From the NCBI GenBank assembly GCA_030064795.1, contig JASJEI010000007.1, positions 1 through 64,000 on the forward strand: a stretch of DNA of 64,000 bases. The letters run 5' to 3'. Of the stretch, positions 18,315 to 26,806 are shown in pieces. Under the pieces are notes generated by a model. That model saw only the letters and a program-made list of their open reading frames with translations, was not told the origin of the DNA and did no database searches. A program made the position numbers and the translations under genes. Positions within the stretch are counted from its first letter, which is position 1; each line of letters opens with the position of its first letter. The DNA is from Pleurocapsa sp. MO_226.B13. Lineage in GTDB: Bacteria > Cyanobacteriota > Cyanobacteriia > Cyanobacteriales > Xenococcaceae.

Positions 18315-19529
18315 CTAACAGTCTCTAGCACAGCGAAAGCCAGCTAAAATCTGTCTGACTTGGGGATAATACCAGTTGCGAAAACTAGTTCTCAAACTAG
18401 ATCTATTGGTAGCCCAACTACCTCCTCTCAAGACTCGATGTTGGCGATCGAAGTAAACTTCTGAATAGCCTGGATAGGGGTGGCTGGCAAATTCACGATA
18501 GCCAGCAAACCAAGAAGCCGTCCATTCCCAAACATTCCCCAACATATCTTGACAACCATACTTACTCAGATCTGGGTAAGCATTTACAGGACTAGTATGA
18601 CCGATTAAGCGATCGTGATTGCATTTAGTAGATGCACCTAAAGCTGCTTTTTCCCATTCTGCTTCTGTAGGCAGTCTTTTCTGGACAAAATTGGCATAAG
18701 CTTCGGCTTCAAAATAGCTAACGCCACATACGGGATGATCTACCCAGTCAGTTGAATCTGACCAATACAGAGGTTGTGCTACAGGATATTCTTGTAACCA
18801 TTGCCAACCTGAATCTGACCAATACTGACGCTTTTGATAACCCCCCGCAGCCATAAACTGATAATATTGTCCGCAAGTAACGGGATGGCGATCGAGCCAA
18901 TAGGTATCCAAATGTACTCTATGAGCGGGGCTTTCATTATCTTGAGCTTCTAGGCTATTACTACCCATGACAAATTCCCCTGCTGGTATCTCTACCATCT
19001 CGCCTAATTTAATCTCTGGATCGAGAGATGATTCTAGCTGGCTAAAATCTACTGAGAAATGTTGATTGTTGCGCTGTCGATGAAGTTGCCAAATTAAAGT
19101 CATGGTTTCACCATGTTGGCTTTCGTGTTGAATTAACCATCGCCAAAGTCTTTCTTGCTGTTCTATCGGTGCAGATTTTAAGTACTCTAAAACTTTAATT
19201 CTTACACTAGCAAGATAATCTTGGATAACTTCGATCTGGGGAAGATTTTGACGCTCTTTTTTTGGTAGTCCATCGGCAGCAAACAAACGATGATACTGAC
19301 GATCCTGGGGAAAGCTGGGAGATAAATTAGCCAGACGTTCCAAAATCCAATAAGCTTCTGTAAAGGCAATATGACCCAAATGCCAGCCAATCGGACTAAA
19401 ATCTGGATGGGCCTGAGTATAAATAAAAGAGTCATTGACCTCAGATAAGAGATCTAGGGTATTTTGACGAACTCGCTGTAATTCTCTGGCAATAGATTGT
19501 CTACGAGATGGTATTGACGATAACTTCAA
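18315..19529 (-). CDS. egtB: Ergothioneine biosynthesis protein EgtB (sulfoxide synthase)
   Basis: EgtB is a non-haem iron enzyme joining hercynine with gamma-Glu-Cys (or Cys) through O2-dependent C-S bond formation. The 404 residues start with a DinB-like iron-binding domain, with His50 in WHLGHIAFTEAYW and the HX3HXE motif H135-ESQ-H139-G-E141. A formylglycine-generating-enzyme-like lectin fold follows (GEFVMGSN, HPVTCGQYY, RLPTEAEWEKAALG, DMLGNVWEWTASWF, RVLRGGSW). The start is a TTG at 19529 inside the 3' end of egtC, giving a 29-nt overlap consistent with translational coupling. No egtD is present in the window. Confidence 0.93.
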   Translation of the reverse strand: MKLSSIPSRRQSIARELQRVRQNTLDLLSEVNDSFIYTQAHPDFSPIGWHLGHIAFTEAYWILERLANLSPSFPQDRQYHRLFAADGLPKKERQNLPQIEVIQDYLASVRIKVLEYLKSAPIEQQERLWRWLIQHESQHGETMTLIWQLHRQRNNQHFSVDFSQLESSLDPEIKLGEMVEIPAGEFVMGSNSLEAQDNESPAHRVHLDTYWLDRHPVTCGQYYQFMAAGGYQKRQYWSDSGWQWLQEYPVAQPLYWSDSTDWVDHPVCGVSYFEAEAYANFVQKRLPTEAEWEKAALGASTKCNHDRLIGHTSPVNAYPDLSKYGCQDMLGNVWEWTASWFAGYREFASHPYPGYSEVYFDRQHRVLRGGSWATNRSSLRTSFRNWYYPQVRQILAGFRCARDC

Positions 19530-20295
19530 GGTTTTCTCCTACACCAATAATGCTTTTTTCTGGACAGCTAATCCAATTACCCTCAAACATAGGTTCGGAG
19601 GCGACGATTACTGCGTTACTATAAGGCGAACGATCTTTTATATAGTAAAGGGTAGGGCTGGCATCGCGATTAGAATAACGACAGGCAGTTAATTCTTTGC
19701 CATTACTCAAAACGATATTAGCTGAAAAACTAATCTTATCTGACTGAGCTAATTTAACCAAAAGTTTGACAGTGTTACTCAAAGCTTGTTTGAGGCTAAT
19801 TTGCTCGTTGTTTTCTAGTTCATTTACAACTAAAGCAAAGATGTGTTCCGAATCTGTCGTTCCTTCAATACGTTGGTAAGCAAAGTCGCTGAGATTGTTA
19901 CGAATTGGTCGATAGAGAGTACGTCGAAAATTGTCAATAAAGCCATTGTGAATAAACAGTAATTGCTGATGAGAAAATGGCTGGCAATTAATTATATCTA
20001 CTGACAAATTAGAGGTAGCACTACGTACGTAGCCTAAATAACACCTGGATTCTATATAGCGTCCTAGCTGTGGTAGGTTGGCATCGTTCCAAATCGGCAA
20101 AACATTTCTGTAAGTGTAGGGTAAATTATTTTGCTCTACTGGATGATACCAGCCAATTCCAAAACCATCCGCATTTAATAACCCCGCAGTCATCTCGCGA
20201 GGTTGATAGCTTTGAACTATTAATGAATGTTCTGGCTTAATTAGTATACGGTCTAATTGAATCGAGTCACCGATATAGCCTAATATTCGACACAT
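19501..20295 (-). CDS. egtC: EgtC, class II glutamine amidotransferase-like hydrolase
   Basis: EgtC removes the gamma-glutamyl group from the hercynyl-gamma-Glu-Cys sulfoxide. Met1 is followed by the N-terminal nucleophile Cys2 (MCRILGYIG). The class II GATase pattern continues with GFGIGWYHP, RSATSNLSVDIINCQPF, FIHNGFIDNF and EGTTDSEHIFAL. The length of 264 residues fits EgtC. It is the first gene of a two-gene operon and overlaps egtB by 29 nt. The EgtB coupling makes this assignment more specific than a generic YafJ-type amidotransferase. Confidence 0.9.
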   Translation of the reverse strand: MCRILGYIGDSIQLDRILIKPEHSLIVQSYQPREMTAGLLNADGFGIGWYHPVEQNNLPYTYRNVLPIWNDANLPQLGRYIESRCYLGYVRSATSNLSVDIINCQPFSHQQLLFIHNGFIDNFRRTLYRPIRNNLSDFAYQRIEGTTDSEHIFALVVNELENNEQISLKQALSNTVKLLVKLAQSDKISFSANIVLSNGKELTACRYSNRDASPTLYYIKDRSPYSNAVIVASEPMFEGNWISCPEKSIIGVGENLEVIVNTIS

Positions 20296-20645
20296 TTATA
20301 ACTTTGATTTTAAGATAACAGATTATAGCCTTAGCCATGATAACCTTATTTAGCAATCTATCGGCAAGATTTACGATTCTGTTGCAAAAAAATTAAACTA
20401 ACAAAAAAATTATATAGATAACTAATTTTTTATACAGCCATCCCAAAGAGAGAATGAATAAAATCTCTTTGTCCTAAAATATCATCTAAATTTCTGTAAC
20501 TTAAAGCGTATTTAAAATATCAACGAACACAAAGTAAAATAATTTACCCTTGAAAGTGTTTCCATCCTATAGGTTAATTTGAGTTCATCCGCTCTAGTAG
20601 TAAATTAAAAATTAATTATCCTACAAGCTAGTCTCAAGTTTTTGC
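20296..20645. other. AT-rich spacer upstream of egtC
   Basis: No coding content seen. It includes the promoter region of the egtC-egtB operon. Confidence 0.4.
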
Positions 20646-20780
20646 AACAGTACGGTTAAAAGAGCGGTTCAAGCAGATTTAGGCATTTCAATTGTACTAT
20701 CTGGTTCTGTTATTAACGAAGTCCAAACAGGTAAAATAGTTAGTATTTCTCATCTGATGCGATCGCCAATCCCTAAGTAA
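20646..20780 (+). pseudogene. LysR-type regulator C-terminal remnant
   Basis: A 45-codon open stretch ends at TAA 20778-20780. It reads as the second effector-binding subdomain of a LysR regulator: STVKRAVQADLGISIVL, then a short spacer, then INEVQTGKIVSI. The DNA-binding domain and most of the effector domain are gone. It is assigned only from this characteristic motif. Confidence 0.6.
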
Positions 20781-20951
20781 GAATTTATTTGCCATCTTAC
20801 TTATATTTGGTCGGTAAATACGGATACTCCTCGCTGGGTTTACAGTATTTGGATTGAAGGCTTCTTGTTCGTACCCTTGTTGGGTAATTTATTGACACTG
20901 ACTAGGGGACTAGGAGACGGGGGGATTTTAATTTAAAGAGATCGTCCGTTT

Positions 20952-21000
20952 GTAGTGAAGGCTTCAGCCTTCAAGTAAGTAGCCATAAAGGGCTCACTAC
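20952..21000. repeat. Palindromic repeat with GTAGTGA / TCACTAC arms
   Basis: Terminal arms GTAGTGA (20952-20958) and TCACTAC (20994-21000) enclose AAGGCTTCAGCCTT and an AGGGCT half-site. This architecture matches an abundant interspersed cyanobacterial repeat type. Confidence 0.65.
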
Positions 21001-21161
21001 TTCGATAGCTAAAAACTAGCAAATCGGAGTATTTCTACTGTTGTCTGTTTTTTTAGCCTCAGACTAGAATCGATCCAGTACAAATACTCTGTATTTAATA
21101 ATTTTACGCTCGATAAATTAACAATCGTGGTTAAACAATTGAGTTGTATATTGCCCAAATT

Positions 21162-22094
21162 ATGAATCAGTTCTCATCTAATAACTCTTCAGGATCGCAA
21201 CCTGTTGTCAAACAACCTCTAGGTGAGCTTTTAAGTGAAGCTGGTTTAGTTTCGGCTCGACAAATCGAGCTTGCCTTACAAGAGCAAATAGATAAAAATC
21301 CCAATACTAAAATTGGCGAAATTTTAGCATCGCGGGGTTGGATTAAACAAAAAACCGCTGATTTTTTTGTCGAGCAATGGCACGATCTAATTAATAGTGA
21401 GAAAAAATATCCTTTGGTTTATTATTTCCGTGAAGCTGGATTACTAAATGAGAATCAAATTAACGAGATCTTAGAAGAGCGTAACAATAGCCCGAAAAAA
21501 GTTAGATTTCATCATGTTGCCATACAAAAAGGTTTAATTAAGCAAGAAACCGTTGATTTTTTGCTGAGAAACCTATTAGCTCGCGATCGCAACCAAAAAT
21601 CTGCGTCAGAAAATTTTTTGACTACTCCCTATGAATTACTAAAAGACTATATTCGAGGAGAAACTAATTTTCAAGGAGTGCAGTTACCAAAAATCAAGCT
21701 CAATCATGTAACTCTCAAAGGAGTTGATTTAAGTCACTCCGATCTGACTGGGGCGGAATTGAAACAGGCCAATCTCAGTAATTCTCTACTGAAATTAGTA
21801 AATCTCAGTAATGCCAATTTGGAAAAAGCGATCTTAAAAGAGGTGGACTTCGCCAATGCTTGTTTGAGTCAAGTAAATCTTACTGATGCTCATTTAGAAG
21901 GGTCTAATTTTAAAGAAGCTAATCTCAGGGAAGCAGATCTTAGAGATGGTTACTTTGTTAATGTTTGCTTTTTTGATGCAGATTTACGTTATGCCAAACT
22001 TCAGGGAGCTAACTTTAAAGGTGCTTCTTATAACTCTCAGACTTATTTTGACCCAGACGTAGAGCCAGCTAAAATGGGGATGAAATTGGTTTGA
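21162..22094 (+). CDS. Pentapeptide-repeat protein with N-terminal MshEN-like helices
   Basis: The protein has 310 residues from the preferred ATG at 21162 (a TTG 18 nt upstream is possible). The N-terminal half has two copies of a helical unit (PLGELLSEAGLVSARQIELAL; YYFREAGLLNENQINEIL) like those preceding type II/IV secretion ATPases. The C-terminal half (about 180-290) is pentapeptide repeats of the A(D/N)Lxx type (KGVDLSHSDLTGAELKQANL). There is no signal peptide, so it is probably cytosolic. Function is unknown; such right-handed beta-helix proteins often act as protein-protein scaffolds. The upstream spacer holds only repeat debris. Confidence 0.85.
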   Translation: MNQFSSNNSSGSQPVVKQPLGELLSEAGLVSARQIELALQEQIDKNPNTKIGEILASRGWIKQKTADFFVEQWHDLINSEKKYPLVYYFREAGLLNENQINEILEERNNSPKKVRFHHVAIQKGLIKQETVDFLLRNLLARDRNQKSASENFLTTPYELLKDYIRGETNFQGVQLPKIKLNHVTLKGVDLSHSDLTGAELKQANLSNSLLKLVNLSNANLEKAILKEVDFANACLSQVNLTDAHLEGSNFKEANLREADLRDGYFVNVCFFDADLRYAKLQGANFKGASYNSQTYFDPDVEPAKMGMKLV

Positions 22095-22194
22095 TTGCAG
22101 CACACATCTAACACATCCGTGAAGCAAAAACTAGAGTTTTCAAACAGTTTCTTTTCTCTTTTTCCTTCGACTAAAAATAGAAAAATTAAGATCG

Positions 22195-22725
22195 TTATCC
22201 TCCAGCTTTAACTGATAAATTCCGATACTTTCTTCTAAGTTTAAAGAGAAATTTCATCCAGATAATTGCAGGAGGATGAAAAAAGGTAAATATATCACCA
22301 TATGCTAACTTACTGTTTTGATGATGCAAGAAATGTCGCTCTGGTGTGGTGATGAAGAAGAATCTACACAAAAATACCACTAGCTTGGGAGTTTTCCAAT
22401 CGATTATTGATACATGTCGCCAAATTACATGAAGTTCGCCTAAAATCAAGCCAAAAATAGTTCCTCCAGGAGATATCTGCCAGCCAAAAGGAATGAAAAT
22501 AAAATAAGGTAGCGCACCCAAAAATCCGTCTAAAAGTACCAAAGGATTTTTGCTTAAAACAGCATAATGAATAAAGCTACGATTCTTGCCGTGATGTACT
22601 ATTTTATGGAATTTACCAAAAACGTGTTCGGGAACATGATATAGAAAGGTAGAAAGAAAATCTCCAATAAGTAATAGTAAAACCGAAGCTAAAATAAATT
22701 CGATCGCCAACACAATTAACTCCAA
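22195..22725 (-). CDS. Fatty acid hydroxylase / sterol desaturase-like membrane protein
   Basis: This 176-residue polytopic protein has an N-terminal helix ending near LLLIGDFL. Di-iron-type histidine motifs follow: HVPEHVFGKFHKIVHH (about 29-44), HVIWRH (about 100-105) and TPERHFLHHQ (about 127-136). These match the fatty acid hydroxylase superfamily. The substrate is unknown. It may act on a lipid or carotenoid, and carotenoid hydroxylases of the CrtR/CrtZ type share the fold. It is transcribed divergently from infC. Confidence 0.78.
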   Translation of the reverse strand: MELIVLAIEFILASVLLLLIGDFLSTFLYHVPEHVFGKFHKIVHHGKNRSFIHYAVLSKNPLVLLDGFLGALPYFIFIPFGWQISPGGTIFGLILGELHVIWRHVSIIDWKTPKLVVFLCRFFFITTPERHFLHHQNSKLAYGDIFTFFHPPAIIWMKFLFKLRRKYRNLSVKAGG

Positions 22726-22919
22726 GGACAGCGATGCTAGCTTAAAATTTCAAAGTTAAGAATGTTTAAATATAGATTTAAGTTATAGTTGCTCTTTATT
22801 TAATATTTTCATTACCCTCAATCCCGACTGGCGATCTCTTTTGCCGACTTGGCTAGTCGCGATCGCTTTTTGAGATAACCAGTTATACTGTAAAAGTAGA
22901 CTAACGTTAGGAGCATCTT

Positions 22920-23468
22920 TTGAGAAGAGCGAGACGCAACAAATTTATCACTCCACTACAAAAGCAAGACAAACATAGAATCAACCGAAAAATCCGAGCG
23001 CGAGAGGTTAGAGTCATAGATAGTGATGGCGAACAAATAGGTATCCAACCTTTAGACCAAGCTCTAGCCCTAGCCACGGAAAAGCAGCTAGATTTGGTAG
23101 AAATAGCTCCGCAAGCCGTTCCACCAGTTTGCAAATTGATCGATTACGGTAAATATAAATATCAATTGCAGAAAAAAGAATCGGAAGCGAAGAAAAATCA
23201 GCGCGACAACGCTGTAAAAGAATTGAAAATTGGCTATCGCACTGATATTGGCGATTTAAAAACCAAGCTCAAACAGGCTCGTGGCTTTTTATCTAACGGT
23301 AATAAAGTTAAGTTCTCGATGCGGTTTAGAGGACGAGAAAAAGCATTTGTTCACCTCGGAAAAGAAAAGTTACAGGAACTTGTCGCACAACTTTCTGATG
23401 TCGCCAAAGTTTACGACCAAAATCTGAAAAGCAGAGGCTTGATGCACATTACTTTAATTCCTGAGTAA
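22920..23468 (+). CDS. infC: Translation initiation factor IF-3
   Basis: IF-3 binds the 30S subunit, prevents premature 50S joining and proofreads initiation codons. The 182-residue protein has the N-domain (HRINRKIRAREVRVIDSDGEQIGI), a lysine-rich linker, and a C-domain with EIAPQAVPPVCKLIDYGKYKY and KELKIGYRTDIGDLKTKLKQA. It starts with TTG at 22920, preceded by AGGAG at about 22909-22913; no ATG, GTG or other good start fits the conserved N-terminus. A rare initiation codon is a known autoregulatory device for infC, where IF-3 itself discriminates against its mRNA. Confidence 0.95.
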   Translation: MRRARRNKFITPLQKQDKHRINRKIRAREVRVIDSDGEQIGIQPLDQALALATEKQLDLVEIAPQAVPPVCKLIDYGKYKYQLQKKESEAKKNQRDNAVKELKIGYRTDIGDLKTKLKQARGFLSNGNKVKFSMRFRGREKAFVHLGKEKLQELVAQLSDVAKVYDQNLKSRGLMHITLIPE

Positions 23469-23532
23469 ATTTTTAACCCTAAAGGGTTTACTACTAACTT
23501 AATTTTATCCAGCTTCAATTAATTCTAATTAA

Positions 23533-23570
23533 GATCGCATCTCCACTGATTGGGAACTGCGATTTTTTTA
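23533..23570 (+). terminator. Rho-independent terminator downstream of infC
   Basis: ATCGCA (23534-23539) pairs with TGCGAT (23558-23563), with a partial inner stem (CC/GG region) and a following T7 run. Confidence 0.65.
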
Positions 23571-23664
23571 TTACAAAACTTTGCAACAATGGTAATGCTG
23601 ATGGCTCTTGTCTTAATCTGACAGTTATTACTTAATTACTTGCACTTAATAAATTTTCTTTTAG

Positions 23665-24855
23665 ATGACTGTTTCTTCTCATAAAAAGGCTAAGGCACTA
23701 AAACCAGGCAGCCGTCGCCCGGCAAAAGAACTATGTAGTGAATGTGGACTTTGTGATACTTATTATATTCATTATGTTAAAGAAGCTTGTGCTTTTCTCA
23801 ATCAACAAATTGCTGAATTGGAGACAGTTGCTCATGGTCGCAGTCGCGACTTAAATCGTGAAGACGATTGGTATTTTGGCGTTAGCCAAGAAATGATCGC
23901 TGCTCGCAAGAAACAGCCCCTTGAGGGAGCGCAATGGACGGGAATAGTTAGTACCATCGCCTGTGAAATGCTCGATCGCAAGCTAGTAGAAGGAGTTGTC
24001 TGCGTGCAAAATACTCCTGAAGATCGTTTTCAACCAATGCCCGTAATTGCTAGAACTCCAGAAGAAGTATTGGCGGCCAAGGTAAATAAGCCCACGCTTT
24101 CACCTAATTTAAACGTTTTAGAAGAAATCGAAAGTTCGGGAATGAAAAGACTGCTGGTTATTGGCGTAGGCTGTCAAATTCAGGCTTTAAGAGCAGTGGA
24201 GCGAGAACTGGGTTTAGAAAAACTCTATGTTTTGGGTACTCCCTGTGTAGATAACGTCAGTCGTGCTGGCTTACAGAAGTTTCTGGAAACCACTAGTAAA
24301 TCTCCCGAAACAGTCGTGCATTATGAATTTATGCAGGACTTTCGGATTCATTTTAAGCATGAAGATGGTTCAATCGAAAAAGTTCCCTTCTTTGGTTTGA
24401 AAACCAATCAGTTAAAAGATGTCTTCGCACCTTCTTGTATGAGTTGCTTTGATTATGTCAACTCTCTGGCAGATCTGGTAGTCGGTTATATGGGCGCGCC
24501 CTTTGGTTGGCAATGGATTGTGGTTCGCAACGAAACAGGTAAAACAATGCTGGATTTAGTCCGAGAACAGTTAGATACTCAACCAGTCACCTCTAAGGGC
24601 GATCGCACCGCAGCAGTGCAGCAGAGTATTCCCGCTTACGATAAGGGAGTTACTTTGCCGATGTGGGCTGCAAAAATGATGGGAGTAGTAATCGAACGTA
24701 TTGGCCCTAAAGGACTCGAATATGCCCGTTTTTCGATTGATTCTCACTTCACCCGCAACTATCTTTATCTAAAACGCAACCATCCTGAAAAATTAGAACA
24801 GCACGTCCCTGAGTACGCTAAGAAAATAGTCGCACAGTATAAACTACCTGAGTGA
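23665..24855 (+). CDS. bciB: Ferredoxin-dependent divinyl (proto)chlorophyllide 8-vinyl reductase, BciB/Slr1923 type
   Basis: Reduces the 8-vinyl group of divinyl chlorophyll precursors using reduced ferredoxin. The 396-residue protein belongs to the FrhB/HCAR family (F420 hydrogenase beta-subunit-like). An N-terminal Cys cluster ELCSECGLCDTYYI (about 22-35) lies in the usual place. Later motifs are VGCQIQALRAVE, LGTPCVDNVSRAGL, FAPSCMSCFDYVNSLADLVVGYMG and a C-terminal GLEYARFSID. Fe-S clusters and FAD are expected from the family. 7-Hydroxymethyl chlorophyll a reductase is the close alternative, but in cyanobacteria this subgroup corresponds to Slr1923, the 8-vinyl reductase. Confidence 0.9.
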   Translation: MTVSSHKKAKALKPGSRRPAKELCSECGLCDTYYIHYVKEACAFLNQQIAELETVAHGRSRDLNREDDWYFGVSQEMIAARKKQPLEGAQWTGIVSTIACEMLDRKLVEGVVCVQNTPEDRFQPMPVIARTPEEVLAAKVNKPTLSPNLNVLEEIESSGMKRLLVIGVGCQIQALRAVERELGLEKLYVLGTPCVDNVSRAGLQKFLETTSKSPETVVHYEFMQDFRIHFKHEDGSIEKVPFFGLKTNQLKDVFAPSCMSCFDYVNSLADLVVGYMGAPFGWQWIVVRNETGKTMLDLVREQLDTQPVTSKGDRTAAVQQSIPAYDKGVTLPMWAAKMMGVVIERIGPKGLEYARFSIDSHFTRNYLYLKRNHPEKLEQHVPEYAKKIVAQYKLPE

Positions 24856-24882
24856 ACTATCTACTGGAGTTCGATTGAGATA

Positions 24883-25619
24883 CTGAAAAAACCTACTATC
24901 GCCCAACAGCTAAAATCATCAGAAATCGACTTTGACACCCTGCACCATAATTATCAGCCAATGTTGATGTTGGTCAGAGAATTAATTGGTGTCATTCCCA
25001 ATTGCGATCGCTTACTAGAAATTTGGCCGACTGGATTTCGTAGCTACAATTTGCTAGTACCCAATTGTTTAAATCTACCTTTCTCTTTATTTGGATTTAG
25101 TCCTGCCAAGAAACTGCTAGGGCTAGGGATGTATGCTTCTAGTAGAGCAGCACAATGTTCTTACTGTTGGGCCCATACTTTTAGTTTTGCCTTGAGGCGC
25201 GGGGTTCATCCTTCATCTTTAGCTAACAATCGAGTTCCCCAAGAAATTGCCGTTATGGAAGTAGCTGAGGCAGTAGCCCAGATTCCTTCCACTCTAACAA
25301 AACAACAATGTCAAACTTTGGTGCAATATTTTTCCCTATTGTGGAATTTGCCCAACACGGCGATCTAGAAGCTAGTAGTGAAATTAAACGAACATTTCTA
25401 CATCTTTCTACGCTGCCAATGCTATCGGAACAGATTGCTGCTGCTCTAATACTGGCAAAAGCTGCTTCACCCAGTCCAGCAAAAATTAATCAACATATTG
25501 TGGCACATACATATAGTTATTTAACTCCAGCTAGCACTATTGAATTGCTGGTTTGGTTATCTATTCAGCAATTGTTACATCGTCTTGGCTGTTTTTATCA
25601 AGTGATGAATCAACTTTAG
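24883..25619 (+). pseudogene. Carboxymuconolactone decarboxylase/AhpD-like protein, frameshifted
   Basis: The first frame is open from codon 24883 (first ATG 24961) to 25368 and contains SSRAAQCSYCWAHTFSFALRRG, the CxxC...H signature of AhpD-like peroxidase-associated proteins. An overlapping second frame (25308-25619) continues with an acidic/helical tail (SEQIAAALILAKAAS). The junction lies between about 25310 and 25365. Either the gene is disrupted or an assembly indel splits it. It begins 28 nt after bciB on the same strand, suggesting it was co-transcribed. Confidence 0.65.
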
Positions 25620-25756
25620 AAGCTAAGGCGATGCGACTCCAGTTTGGGTCGATCTAGGAAATAGGAAAAATAGCTAGCCGATCTTGGCAATCCTAATTAA
25701 GATGGCGATAAACTTAAGCATAAACGTTGGATCGAGGCTTGGAGCTATCAATAAAG

Positions 25757-26647
25757 ATGGGGTTAGATCGCAGTGTGGTAGTCATTACGGGAATGCACCG
25801 TTCTGGGACATCTCTGACTACTTCCTTATTGCAAAGTGCGGGGGTTTTTATTGGCGATCGCCTAATGGCTGGAAGTACGGGAAATCTCAAGGGTCATTTT
25901 GAAGATTGGGATTTTGTCGATTTACATCGGGAATTTTTAACTGCTCGTGGTGTCAATCGAGAGGGATGGACAACTCAGAGTAAGTTTAGGCTCTCAGGAG
26001 AATATCTAGAACGAGCCAAGACTTTAATTGCAGCCAGAAGCCAATATGCCGTCTGGGGTTGGAAAGATCCCAGAACTACTTTATTTTTGGAGTCTTGGCA
26101 GGATTTAATTCCCCGAGCTAAATTTATCTTTGTTTATCGTTCTCCTTGGGATGTGGTTGATTCGTTATTTCGTCGAGGAGATTCGATCTTTAAAACCCAG
26201 CCTGAAATTGCCATCCGTACCTGGATTTCTTACAATCAAACCATTCTTAACTTCTGTCATTCTACATCTCGACCTTGGATTTTATTGAGAATCGAAGATG
26301 TGATTAACGATCCCCAGTTTATAATTAGTGCGATCGAGGGACAGTTAGAGTTAAATCTAAAATCACCAGAAGACCTTTACGATCGCTCTTTGTTTAAAGG
26401 CAAGAGTTTCAATCTACATCGAGCCAAACTAATTCAAAAATATTATCCCCAAGCTTTTAAGCTTTATTTACAACTCCACTCCTCAGCTACTCTATTCGAT
26501 AAAACTCAAATTGCTTTGGTAGATCGCCCCTCTCAATTTCTCTGGTTTTGCCAAAATTGGCTGGACAAACCTGTCAGCAAAGTTCGCACTCTTAGATATT
26601 GGTCTAGATTAAAGCAGTTGGCAATTAGCACCGCTACGCAGAAATAA
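25757..26647 (+). CDS. Sulfotransferase family protein (GMHRSGTS type)
   Basis: The protein has 296 residues from the ATG at 25757; the TTG at 25727 lacks conservation with the neighbouring paralogue. The PAPS 5'-phosphosulfate motif is ITGMHRSGTSLTTSLLQ near the N-terminus. WGWKDPRTTLFLESW and FVYRSPWDVVDSLFRRGD (3'-phosphate region) follow. It is strikingly similar along its length to the first 260 residues of the next gene, indicating tandem duplication. It opens the glycan cluster of 25.7-35 kb, with a 159-bp spacer to the fusion gene. A soluble cytosolic enzyme is expected, with a sugar or lipid-linked glycan as the likely acceptor. Confidence 0.88.
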   Translation: MGLDRSVVVITGMHRSGTSLTTSLLQSAGVFIGDRLMAGSTGNLKGHFEDWDFVDLHREFLTARGVNREGWTTQSKFRLSGEYLERAKTLIAARSQYAVWGWKDPRTTLFLESWQDLIPRAKFIFVYRSPWDVVDSLFRRGDSIFKTQPEIAIRTWISYNQTILNFCHSTSRPWILLRIEDVINDPQFIISAIEGQLELNLKSPEDLYDRSLFKGKSFNLHRAKLIQKYYPQAFKLYLQLHSSATLFDKTQIALVDRPSQFLWFCQNWLDKPVSKVRTLRYWSRLKQLAISTATQK

Positions 26648-26806
26648 GTCCAGCTAAAGTTGAATTCAGGATAAATTGAGACGTGGTATTAATATATAAA
26701 TTAATTGGCGGTTTGTAATCAGATTGAATTTAATTGTAATTTAGTCGATTCCTATTCCCAAGATTAAATCAAATCTATTCTCAATCTCGAACAATGGACT
26801 AAAGTG

